From positions 1 through 13,102 of the forward strand of contig JBFIPX010000082.1 in NCBI GenBank assembly GCA_041609895.1: DNA of 13,102 nucleotides. The letters are read 5' to 3'. Position 1 is the stretch's first letter; the number at the start of each line of letters is the position of its first letter. The notes under the pieces are model-generated. The model was not told where the DNA came from. It searched no databases and saw only the letters and a list, made by a program, of their open reading frames with translations. A program made the translations under genes and the position numbers. Of the stretch, positions 6,951-13,102 are shown in pieces. The DNA is from JAHHLP01 sp041609895. GTDB lineage: Bacteria; Bacteroidota; Rhodothermia; Rhodothermales; JABDKH01.

Positions 6951-7307
6951 CTACCAGGCAGCTGGTACCGTCTCCGGTCCCTCGCAGAGGATGTAGTCGA
7001 CGCCAAACTGCACCTGCTGAAGAGAGCCGCTCTCCGTCACCTCCATATGCTCGATGATTTCCAGAACGCCTGAGACCGGGTTCCAATCAAGACTCTGAAA
7101 TTCAGCGACGGCTTCTTCGACGACCTCTCGATTGGGTCCAGAATGCCACTGGATGATCAGAGCCGTTACGGCTTGGGTCAGGTCTATTGGCGGCTTCGGC
7201 ACCGCAACCGCAATATGGAACTCCACTTCCGGAAAGATCCTGGATAGCTTCATGCGGACAAGCTCCGCTGTCGTGTTGGCCGTGAAATTAAGAGTTTCGA
7301 TAGTCAT
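6951..7307 (-). CDS. Small LPD29-like domain protein
   Basis: 118 residues, ATG at 7307-7305, TAG at 6951-6953. It converges on the sensor kinase gene with a 49-bp gap and diverges from the phosphopantetheinyl transferase gene. No signal peptide or membrane segment, so probably cytoplasmic. The pattern TTAELVRMKLSRIFPEVEF, then IIQWHSGP, then VVEEAVAEFQSLDW resembles LPD29 (large polyvalent protein associated domain 29), recalled as AxLIRxxLKxxFPGxKFSV, WxDGPT and a following VxxxFxG segment. That domain is best known from large phage and plasmid proteins and has no settled biochemical role; here it stands alone. The family call is from memory of the motif and would need a profile search. The gene itself is well supported by its position and codon pattern. 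Confidence 0.65.
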   Translation of the reverse strand: MTIETLNFTANTTAELVRMKLSRIFPEVEFHIAVAVPKPPIDLTQAVTALIIQWHSGPNREVVEEAVAEFQSLDWNPVSGVLEIIEHMEVTESGSLQQVQFGVDYILCEGPETVPAAW

Positions 7308-7333
7308 CTCGATTTGATCTGTTGAATCCCATG

Positions 7334-7375
7334 GCGGCCGGTATGAGTCTCAAATCCGCATTGAGCAAGGGCCGC
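7334..7375. other. Weak nested inverted repeats in the divergent spacer
   Basis: GCGGCC (7334-7339) pairs with GGCCGC (7370-7375), and inside it CTCAA (7349-7353) pairs with TTGAG (7361-7365). It lies between the divergent LPD29-like and phosphopantetheinyl transferase genes. The stems are short, so chance is a real possibility. Confidence 0.2.
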
Positions 7376-7432
7376 GAACCGATATGACTACCCTTTCCAA
7401 CTATCGAGCCAATCTGGGTTTGGATGGATTGA

Positions 7433-8197
7433 GTGGTAAATTGGTGCGTCTTGATTACGTCCGAAGACATATGGACACCGTCTGCACAACCGGTCCCGCT
7501 CGGCCGAGGTGAAGTGCATCTGTGGCGAATCAGTCTTGCGGATCATGAAGGCCGCCTCACGAAGTTTGCGGGCGCCTTGATTGAGGAAGAGCGGCTTAGA
7601 GCTGAACGCTTCCGTTTTGATCTGGACCGGAACCTGTACGTGCTGAGTCGCGGTGCGCTCCGTCTTCTACTTGCAGCGTACACCGGACAGCGAGCGGATC
7701 AGCTTGAGTTTCGCTACGGATCGCAGGGCAAACCGTCGATCGATTCTGAGGAGCTGCAGTTCAACCTGTCGCACTCAGGCGGTCTGTGCACCGCGGTATT
7801 TGCACGAGATATTCGGGTAGGCGTCGACATCGAGGAGAAATCGCGCGACGCTTCATTTCTCGATCTGGCTGAGCGGTTCTTTGCGCCGAGCGAACGGCGT
7901 GCATTGGCGAGTATGCCTGAGGAACAGATCAGAGATGCGTTCTATGCAGTCTGGACTCGCAAGGAAGCGTACATCAAGGCGCTCGGTGAGGGTGTGACGC
8001 ACGGGTTGGACAATTTCTCCGTGACGGTAGAGCCAGGCGAGGAGCGGCCGATGGTACACTCAGATCGTGACCCGCTTGCTGCCGAGACGTGGTCGATGAT
8101 TTCGTTTGAACCCAAAAGCGGCTTTGCAGGTGCGATGGCGATGGAGGGGCATGGTCATCGCATCACGACCCTGGAGTACGTCCGTGACGGTGGCTAG
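7433..8197 (+). CDS. Sfp-type 4'-phosphopantetheinyl transferase
   Basis: 254 residues. The enzyme moves the 4'-phosphopantetheine arm of coenzyme A onto a serine of a carrier protein (ACP, PCP or similar), using magnesium, in the cytoplasm. The family motifs are in order: GKP (99-101), FNLSHSG (110-116), VGVDIE with metal ligands Asp132 and Glu134, and WTRKEAYIKALGEG (174-187) with Glu178 and the conserved lysines. The length fits the Sfp/Gsp/HetI group (about 220-260) rather than the shorter AcpS. The start is GTG at 7433, with GGATGG a few bases upstream; TTG at 7451 is an alternative. No polyketide or nonribosomal peptide gene is in the window, so the target carrier protein is unknown. 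It may serve primary fatty acid synthesis if AcpS is absent. Confidence 0.93.
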   Translation: MVNWCVLITSEDIWTPSAQPVPLGRGEVHLWRISLADHEGRLTKFAGALIEEERLRAERFRFDLDRNLYVLSRGALRLLLAAYTGQRADQLEFRYGSQGKPSIDSEELQFNLSHSGGLCTAVFARDIRVGVDIEEKSRDASFLDLAERFFAPSERRALASMPEEQIRDAFYAVWTRKEAYIKALGEGVTHGLDNFSVTVEPGEERPMVHSDRDPLAAETWSMISFEPKSGFAGAMAMEGHGHRITTLEYVRDGG

Positions 8198-8237
8198 GCC
8201 CCGCGGCGGGTCAGTGCTGTCGGGGTTGCCGTCGCTA

Positions 8238-8849
8238 CTATTCAAGGGCTTCGGCTACCGAGATGAGGATCGTGTTCAAGAACGTGTTGATTCGTCTCAT
8301 CAATCGGCTGCTGGCTGCCCGGTCCATCTTTTCCGCCTCAGGCATCGAGACGGCGGCGTCTACAATACTGTCTCTGAAGAAAGAGACCGCCTGGAGGACG
8401 ACGGGAAGTCCCATCCCGATTTCACGGGTGTTTCTGGCATACTCCTGACCCATCGACCTGGCTTCGGCGATCAGGCGGTCGCCGGCCTCCTCGTCTCCCG
8501 ACACGAACTGTTCCAGCAGCGACATGACACGTCGCCCCATGTCCCGCATATGCAGCCGCTCGTCGGCGCTGAGTTCCTTCAGCCATGACCGGTCGGGCTG
8601 CTGCGCTATTCCTTCACGCGCCCGTTGGAGTGCCCCCTCGATAAGGTGAGTGGAGACCTCGTCCGAGGTTTCGTCGATCGTGTGATCTCCGGATAGCCGC
8701 TCGATTTCAGAGAGAGGAAAGCGGCGATGTCCACCCGGTGTAACCATCACAAGGATGTCTCCGTTGTCGGCCCAGCGTCGAAGTGTTGCGGGATGGACGT
8801 TTAGCCGTTCGGCCGCAGCCCTCAGGGTAAGTAGGTGCTGTTCCGCCAT
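8238..8849 (-). CDS. MerR-like regulator with RsbRD_N-like C-terminal domain
   Basis: 203 residues, ATG at 8849-8847. Residues ~6-52 are a MerR/excisionase-type winged helix: LTLRAAAERLNVHPATLRRW, then TPGGHRRF and LSEIERL. Residues ~75-203 are all-helical, with a pattern (EEAGDRLIAEARSMGQEYA, then GMGLPVVLQAVSFFRDSI) like the RsbRD_N globin-like fold, usually a signal-sensing or protein-contact module. There is no cysteine cluster for metal and no B12-binding domain. The gene diverges from the TonB receptor operon, and the 133-bp spacer carries phased repeats, so it probably controls that operon and itself. Whether it represses or activates cannot be read from sequence. The signal (heme, iron, redox, a partner protein) is open. 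The HTH call is firm; the C-terminal fold is a motif-level judgement. Confidence 0.85.
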   Translation of the reverse strand: MAEQHLLTLRAAAERLNVHPATLRRWADNGDILVMVTPGGHRRFPLSEIERLSGDHTIDETSDEVSTHLIEGALQRAREGIAQQPDRSWLKELSADERLHMRDMGRRVMSLLEQFVSGDEEAGDRLIAEARSMGQEYARNTREIGMGLPVVLQAVSFFRDSIVDAAVSMPEAEKMDRAASSRLMRRINTFLNTILISVAEALE

Positions 8850-8880
8850 CGAATTAGTTCAATCTCGCCGGACGATGAAA

Positions 8881-8920
8881 ATCTATACAAATCTGTACAT
8901 TGGTGTGCAAATCTGCATAT
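8881..8920. promoter_or_regulatory. Candidate operator: four 10-bp blocks in helical phase
   Basis: Successive 10-bp blocks read ATCTATACAA, ATCTGTACAT, TGGTGTGCAA and ATCTGCATAT; CAAATCTG recurs exactly 20 bp apart (8888, 8908). The first two carry TnnACA and the third TnnGCA, resembling the direct-repeat operators I recall for MerR-type CarH/LitR repressors (consensus about nnTnnACAn). The array starts 32 bp before the MerR-like gene and ends 62 bp before the receptor ATG. For the receptor, TGTACA (8894-8899) and TATATT (8918-8923) could serve as -35/-10 with an 18-bp gap. On the other strand TAGATTTT nearly matches the Bacteroidota -7 box. Both promoters would then be overlapped by the repeats. 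Confidence 0.6.
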
Positions 8921-8982
8921 ATTTTGCGCCAGACAGAGAGTAGCAACTTGTCGGCGACAGGTGGGGACGGATCAAGATAACA

Positions 8983-11121
8983 ATGATTATCAAGAGAGTG
9001 AACTCGGGTAGGGCGTCGAGAGCCATCAGGACGGTTTCTCTGTGCGTGCTAGCGCTCTTTGCTGCCTTTGTTGCCGACTCGGTGATGCCTTCCGGGGAGG
9101 CGCGTGCGCAACAGGCGCGTCTGACAACGACGGACTCCCTCTTGTACTACGAGATGCCGATCGTGGTCGTCACGGCCACACGCGGTGCGCGTTCGCTGCG
9201 GGATGTACCGATTTCCACAGAAGTCCTGTTGGCGGAAGAGATTGAAGCGCGGGGTAACGTCCGGCTCACAGACTTACTCGCAGAGCAGGCGGGAATAGCC
9301 ATTGTCCACGAATTCGGTGCCGGTGTCCAGATGCAGGGGCTGAGTTCGGACTACGTGCTGATACTGGTCGACGGCGAACCGGTGATCGGTCGGTCGGGTG
9401 GAACGCTAGACCTGGACAGACTTACGATTCGCGGGCTCGAACGCATAGAAATCGTTCGGGGCCCTTCATCATCGCTGTACGGCAGCGATGCCCTTGCCGG
9501 CGTGATCAATCTCATCACGCGAGATCCATCGACACCATTTGAGGCTGCCGTAAGCGCCCAGTACGAAACGCATTCCACCGCTGATCTGACGCTTACTGGT
9601 GAGTTCTCGCAGGGCCCGATCTCGGGCTCGATCCTGCTCGACAGATATAGCTCTGATGGCTACGATCTCTACGAGGATAGGATCGGCCAGACGGCGCCGG
9701 GTTTTGTTGACTACACGGCATCAGGTCGTCTAAAGGTGGATGCCTCAGACCGAACCCGTTTTCGGGCGGCGGGACGCTTTGGACGGCTGGATCAGAAAGA
9801 CGAGATAGGTCTTTCGTTTGGGTCAGGATCTGCACCCACAGCAAGTATCGGAGAGCGCACGGAGTGGAACGTGAGCTCGGGCGTCGAACATGCGATTGGA
9901 GATCGAGTCCGGGTCGACGGTTCCCTTTACCTTTCGCGCTTCATTTCCACGACGGCACTCGTCGAGGAGGATTCGCGCTTCGCCCAATTGTACGGCGAGA
10001 CCGAGATCAAGGCCGACGTGGTTATCGGCACCCGTCACCTGATGACTACGGGCATCGGCGGAGCGCGCGAGTCTGTAGAGGCAGATCGCGTTGTGGGTGG
10101 AAGCCAGACGGCGGAAGCGGGCTTTGCCTACCTGCAGCATCAATGGAGTCCATCTGGTAAGATCAACGTGGTGGCAAGCGCACGGCTCGATCATCATACG
10201 GACTACACGGACCGCGTCAGCCCCAAGTTTTCCATGCTGTACAAGCCCGTGCGACGGCTGCATTTGCGTGGTTCTGTCGGTAGCGGCTTCAAAGCTCCGA
10301 CTTTCCAGCAACGCTACCTGGACTTTCGGAATCCGATTGGCGGTTACAGTGTCTTTGGCGCCGCGGGTGTGAGCAGTGCTGTCCAGCAGTTTGAGGACGA
10401 AGGCGGAATCCGGAGATACACCGGGACCATCGACTTAGGCACTGCATTGCGGCCGGAGCACTCATGGTCTTTCAACGTCGGCGCCGATGCGTATTTGTCC
10501 GATGAGGTCGAGATTCGGGTTAACCTGTTTGATAATCGAATTGAAGACCTCATCGAAACGGTCCTTGTTGCAGAGCAGACCAGCGGGCAACAGATCTTCT
10601 CATACGCAAACCTCGATCGCATCCGGACGCGGGGCGTCGAGATCAATGTTGGACTCAATCCTGTCCAGCCCGTGCGTGTGGACCTGGGATATCAGTTTCT
10701 GGATACCGCGGATCTGGATGTGCTCGACGAAATCAGGGAAGGCTCCGTTTTCAAGCGAGTGGATGGTCGGGATGTGCGCGTCACCGAGGGAGAATACGGC
10801 GGCCTGTTTCAGCGCTCGCGACACTCGGCATCAATTAACTTGCGCTACCACGTAAAGCGCCTTGGACTTACGGCATCCGTTCGCGGGACGTACAAGGGTC
10901 GGTATGGCCTGTTCGACCGAAACGGTAATCTGATTCTGGACGACGACTCGGAGTACGTGTCGGGCTACACGCTCTGGAATGTCACAACCACAAAGGACAT
11001 CACGTCACGAGTCAAGGTCAGGGCTGGTGCCCGAAACCTGTTCGACCACACGGATCCTGAGCTGATTCCAGCTTTATCCGGACGTTTGGTCTTCGCCGGA
11101 ATCGAACTTCGAACCAACTAG
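8983..11121 (+). CDS. TonB-dependent outer membrane receptor, probably heme/siderophore type
   Basis: 712 residues, ATG at 8983. A long signal peptide ends at about residue 42 (EARA before QQ). A TonB box-like EMPIVVVTAT lies at 57-66. The plug domain runs ~72-180, with RIEIVRGPSSSLYGSDALAGVINL as its hallmark segment (VRGP at 158-161). The rest is a 22-strand-type barrel, including FKAP at 436-439, the position of the FRAP motif of heme receptors, followed by LRPEHSW in place of the usual NP-L-PE. The C-terminus ends LRTN rather than in an aromatic residue. Such receptors import ligands across the outer membrane using TonB/ExbBD energy. The gene starts a three-gene operon; the HmuY-like gene follows closely, pointing to heme as the ligand, which is inference from neighbours. 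No SusC-type carboxypeptidase-like N-terminal domain and no SusD partner are present. Confidence 0.93.
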   Translation: MIIKRVNSGRASRAIRTVSLCVLALFAAFVADSVMPSGEARAQQARLTTTDSLLYYEMPIVVVTATRGARSLRDVPISTEVLLAEEIEARGNVRLTDLLAEQAGIAIVHEFGAGVQMQGLSSDYVLILVDGEPVIGRSGGTLDLDRLTIRGLERIEIVRGPSSSLYGSDALAGVINLITRDPSTPFEAAVSAQYETHSTADLTLTGEFSQGPISGSILLDRYSSDGYDLYEDRIGQTAPGFVDYTASGRLKVDASDRTRFRAAGRFGRLDQKDEIGLSFGSGSAPTASIGERTEWNVSSGVEHAIGDRVRVDGSLYLSRFISTTALVEEDSRFAQLYGETEIKADVVIGTRHLMTTGIGGARESVEADRVVGGSQTAEAGFAYLQHQWSPSGKINVVASARLDHHTDYTDRVSPKFSMLYKPVRRLHLRGSVGSGFKAPTFQQRYLDFRNPIGGYSVFGAAGVSSAVQQFEDEGGIRRYTGTIDLGTALRPEHSWSFNVGADAYLSDEVEIRVNLFDNRIEDLIETVLVAEQTSGQQIFSYANLDRIRTRGVEINVGLNPVQPVRVDLGYQFLDTADLDVLDEIREGSVFKRVDGRDVRVTEGEYGGLFQRSRHSASINLRYHVKRLGLTASVRGTYKGRYGLFDRNGNLILDDDSEYVSGYTLWNVTTTKDITSRVKVRAGARNLFDHTDPELIPALSGRLVFAGIELRTN

Positions 11122-11138
11122 TCAACCATTTGCAAACC

Positions 11139-11801
11139 ATGCTATACAAAGTCATCTACCGAACCACACTGGCAGTCTTCCTGACCGTAGGTCTTGCAGC
11201 CTGCGACAGCGATTCAGCGAACGACACGGGATCAGAAGTCGAGACCGTTCTGGTTACCGATGTTGCCGCCGATCCGGCGACGGGTCGTGATCCTGTTACG
11301 GGCCAGCCCACAGGAACCACCGGCCACTTTACGCTCTTCAGCCTTCGAGACAACATGATCATATCGTCGGGCGATAACTTCTCGGCTGCTGATTCGGCTT
11401 CGTCGAAGTGGGACATAGGGTTTCGCGGTACAACCATCATCATTAACGGCGGGGCAAGCGGACCCGGAAACGGCGGAGTCATCGTGATGGAGGGCGTTTT
11501 CGAAGAGCTGACGGAAGCGCCGGCCTCCGGATACGAAGTCGACTCGTCGGAGAAGTATGCAATCCCTTCGGGATCCGGTAACGGCTGGTACAATTACAAT
11601 CCGCAGCTGATGGTACTGTCGCCGATTCCGGGCAGGTACCTGGCGATCCGAACAGCGGACGGCAAGTACGCAAAGCTTAAGATTCTCAGCTACTACCAAG
11701 GCGCCCCGGATCCTGTCGATCCGTTCTCGGATCCCGAGCGGTACTACACGTTCGAGTACGTCCTCCAGCCAGACGGCAGTCGTACGCTGGCGAATTCATA
11801 G
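11139..11801 (+). CDS. hmuY: HmuY-family heme-binding lipoprotein
   Basis: 220 residues from ATG at 11139; an upstream in-frame TTG at 11130 is less likely. The lipobox LAAC places the lipid-modified Cys at residue 22, so the mature protein is lipid-anchored, probably on the outer membrane. The HmuY signature is clear: HFTLFSLRDN, then KWDIGFRGTTIIINGG, then YNPQLMVLSPIPGRYLAIRT with DGKYAKLKILSYY, and a final YYTFEYVLQPDGS. The family captures heme and passes it to a TonB-dependent receptor. Heme ligands are His-His in Porphyromonas HmuY and Met-Met in some relatives. Here Met117 and Met158 are candidates and no His is obvious at those positions, so a Met pair is an inference to test. The gene lies 17 bp after the receptor stop, the reverse of the Porphyromonas hmuY-hmuR order. 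Confidence 0.88.
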   Translation: MLYKVIYRTTLAVFLTVGLAACDSDSANDTGSEVETVLVTDVAADPATGRDPVTGQPTGTTGHFTLFSLRDNMIISSGDNFSAADSASSKWDIGFRGTTIIINGGASGPGNGGVIVMEGVFEELTEAPASGYEVDSSEKYAIPSGSGNGWYNYNPQLMVLSPIPGRYLAIRTADGKYAKLKILSYYQGAPDPVDPFSDPERYYTFEYVLQPDGSRTLANS

Positions 11802-11814
11802 CCCGAGAGGTCTC

Positions 11815-12582
11815 GTGAGAACGATCGTCCATTATATGCCGATCGCGACGACCATTGTCTCGGTGGTTTTCGCTTTCGTCCTGTACAGACACTGGCGCTC
11901 CAAGCCAAGTGCACTCTATTTGGCCTGGTGGACCTTCGGCGTCGTGATGTACGGCGTCGGCACACTTACCGAGAGTCTGACTACGGTTTTCGGTTGGGAT
12001 CCGGTCGTGTTCAAGTCCTGGTATATCAGTGGCGCGTTGCTCGGCGGCGCGCCACTGGCTCAGGGCACCGTCTATCTGTTGTTGAAACGTCGGACGGCAC
12101 ATATACTCACCGTCGTCCTGGTCACATTCATCACGATTGCGGCGGCGTTCGTCATTTTGTCGCCGATAAACTATGAGGCGGTCGAGACCTATCGTTTGTC
12201 CGGCAGTGCCCTGGAGTGGACTTGGGTTCGGCTCTTCTCACCCTTCGTCAACACGTATGCTGCGATCTTCCTGATCGGAGGTGCGGCGTGGTCGGCATGG
12301 AAGTACTGGAAGAGTGGTGCCGATCTGAGAAACCGGGCGTGGGGCAACATATTTATTGCGGTAGGAGCGTTGCTTCCCGGAATTGGAGGGTCCTTTGCGC
12401 GCGCCGGCGTAGTTGAGGTCCTCTACGTTACGGAACTCGTGGGGCTTCTGATAATCTGGGCCGGATACTATATCATCGCTTGCGATTTCTCGCAGTCGGT
12501 GCACTACAACCAGAGGGTGGTCGAGGAGGTGGAAATCGAGGGTCGTCCTGCCGGACCGGCGTTCGCCGAATTGCCCGACTAA
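11815..12582 (+). CDS. Seven-helix membrane protein, unknown function, third gene of the heme operon
   Basis: 255 residues. GTG start at 11815 is supported by GAGAGG 4 bases upstream, 13 bp after the HmuY-like stop. Hydrophobic segments lie at about residues 6-24, 33-53, 66-88, 93-115, 138-160, 173-194 and 200-222, giving seven helices. The C-terminal ~30 residues are acidic and would be cytoplasmic if the N-terminus is outside. The second and third helices carry conserved-looking sequence (YLAWWTFGVVMYGVGTL; WYISGALLGGAPLAQGTVYLL). I believe these belong to a conserved hypothetical family but cannot name one. It shows none of the features of an ABC permease, ExbB or a rhomboid. Tight spacing suggests co-expression with heme uptake, so it could be an inner membrane sensor or transport partner. 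No function is assigned. Confidence 0.85.
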   Translation: MRTIVHYMPIATTIVSVVFAFVLYRHWRSKPSALYLAWWTFGVVMYGVGTLTESLTTVFGWDPVVFKSWYISGALLGGAPLAQGTVYLLLKRRTAHILTVVLVTFITIAAAFVILSPINYEAVETYRLSGSALEWTWVRLFSPFVNTYAAIFLIGGAAWSAWKYWKSGADLRNRAWGNIFIAVGALLPGIGGSFARAGVVEVLYVTELVGLLIIWAGYYIIACDFSQSVHYNQRVVEEVEIEGRPAGPAFAELPD

Positions 12583-12625
12583 ACGATCGCGGTGGCGAAG
12601 AATAGTAAGTCGAAGCGGCGTCGTT

Positions 12626-12649
12626 TGCCTGGCCTCCTATGCCAAGGCA
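12626..12649. terminator. Weak hairpin between convergent genes
   Basis: TGCCTGGC (12626-12633) can pair with GCCAAGGCA (12641-12649) with one bulged base and a 7-base loop. It sits between the 3' ends of the 7-helix membrane protein gene and gatB, where a bidirectional terminator is expected. There is no T tract, so the call is tentative. Confidence 0.3.
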
Positions 12650-12661
12650 CGCGTTAGGGTT

Positions 12662-13102
12662 CTAGCCTTCCAGGCTCGATTCGAGCATCGATCGAACGAT
12701 TTCCGGATTTGCCTTCCCCTGACTTTTCCGCATCACCTGACCGACAAAGAAACCGATCAAACCTTGCTTGCCGCCACGATATTCGGCGGCCTTATCGGGA
12801 AATGATTCGACGACGGATCGGACGAGTGGCTCGAGTTGCGAGCGGTCGCTGATCTGGTCAAGATTGTCTCTGTCGACGATCGATGAGGGACTCTCACCGC
12901 TCTCGACCATTTGCGCGAACACGTCTTTTGCAATGCGGCCCGAAATAGTGCCGTCGTCAATGAGGGCTACAAGTTTCGCAAGCGCCGAAGGCTCCAATCT
13001 GATCGAAGTTAGATCATCGTCCTTCAACTCGCGCAGTACCTCGTGAATGATCCAATTGGCGATCGACCGCGGATTGTCGTGTACGGCAACCGCCTCATCG
13101 AA
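12662..13102 (-). CDS. gatB: Asp-tRNA(Asn)/Glu-tRNA(Gln) amidotransferase subunit B, C-terminal part
   Basis: The open frame enters from the right edge (first visible codon at 13102) and ends at TAG 12664-12662, giving 146 residues of the C-terminus. The visible part is the helical domain and YqeY-like tail: RSIANWIIHEVLRELK, then LVALIDDGTISGRIAKDVF, then GKQGLIGFFVGQVMRKSQGKANPEIV, a typical GatB ending. With GatA and GatC the enzyme converts mischarged Glu-tRNA(Gln) or Asp-tRNA(Asn) to the correct aminoacyl-tRNA in the cytoplasm. GatB binds the tRNA and activates the misacylated residue. It converges with the membrane protein gene and is probably not part of the heme unit. The frame is intact. 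Confidence 0.95.
   Translation of the reverse strand, partial: FDEAVAVHDNPRSIANWIIHEVLRELKDDDLTSIRLEPSALAKLVALIDDGTISGRIAKDVFAQMVESGESPSSIVDRDNLDQISDRSQLEPLVRSVVESFPDKAAEYRGGKQGLIGFFVGQVMRKSQGKANPEIVRSMLESSLEG

Noticed and set aside
7433..8197. Marker of a polyketide or nonribosomal peptide cluster
   Set aside because: No synthase, carrier protein or tailoring gene is visible in the window; the transferase may serve housekeeping carrier proteins.
8238..8849. B12-dependent light sensor of the CarH/LitR type
   Set aside because: The operator resembles CarH-type repeats, but the protein lacks the cobalamin-binding domain and is too short to contain it.
8983..11801. SusC/SusD glycan uptake pair
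   Set aside because: The receptor lacks the carboxypeptidase-like N-terminal domain of SusC, and the following lipoprotein carries HmuY motifs rather than the SusD fold.
12592..12657. 22-codon basic mini-ORF (GTG start, MAKNSKSKRRR...)
   Set aside because: It looks like a small basic protein, but it has no ribosome binding site and overlaps the weak hairpin between convergent genes. Chance is the simpler explanation.

Overview
The window looks like chromosome from a member of the Bacteroidota/Rhodothermota group. I infer this from a HmuY-family heme protein next to a TonB-dependent receptor, a giant sensor kinase with a Reg_prop/Y_Y_Y input module, the scarcity of clear Shine-Dalgarno sequences, and moderately high GC. 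KVLERY repeats in a subtilisin propeptide suggest the Rhodothermales side, but that rests on memory only. I see no rRNA, tRNA, CRISPR array, insertion sequence or prophage genes.

Region 1 (1-2161): a lipoprotein S8 (subtilisin-like) protease runs off the left edge on the minus strand. Behind it, also on the minus strand, is a 49-residue exported peptide gene with its own ribosome binding site and a strong terminator. Both genes have the same ~47-bp upstream element, so they may be co-regulated. About 600 bp without a convincing gene follow, holding three copies of a CTTAAG-based motif and two hairpins.

Region 2 (2162-6901): a 1579-residue hybrid sensor kinase. It has 14 propeller repeats, a Y_Y_Y domain, one membrane helix, kinase 1, a receiver, a coiled coil and a complete second kinase. 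It lacks the AraC-type DNA-binding domain usual in this class, and no partner response regulator is visible.

Region 3 (6951-8849): a small stand-alone LPD29-like protein (minus), a Sfp-type phosphopantetheinyl transferase (plus), and a MerR-like regulator with an RsbRD_N-like helical C-terminus (minus).

Region 4 (8850-12582): the MerR-like gene diverges from a three-gene operon encoding a TonB-dependent receptor, a HmuY-like heme-binding lipoprotein and an unknown 7-helix membrane protein. The 133-bp divergent spacer carries four 10-bp blocks in helical phase, a good candidate operator. The operon probably captures heme or a similar ligand at the outer membrane, under control of the MerR-like protein.

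Region 5 (12662-13102): the C-terminal part of GatB, minus strand, running off the right edge.

The parts most likely to be new are the peptide/protease pair with the shared upstream element beside a two-kinase sensor, and the MerR/RsbRD_N-like regulator with its phased operator over a heme-uptake operon.
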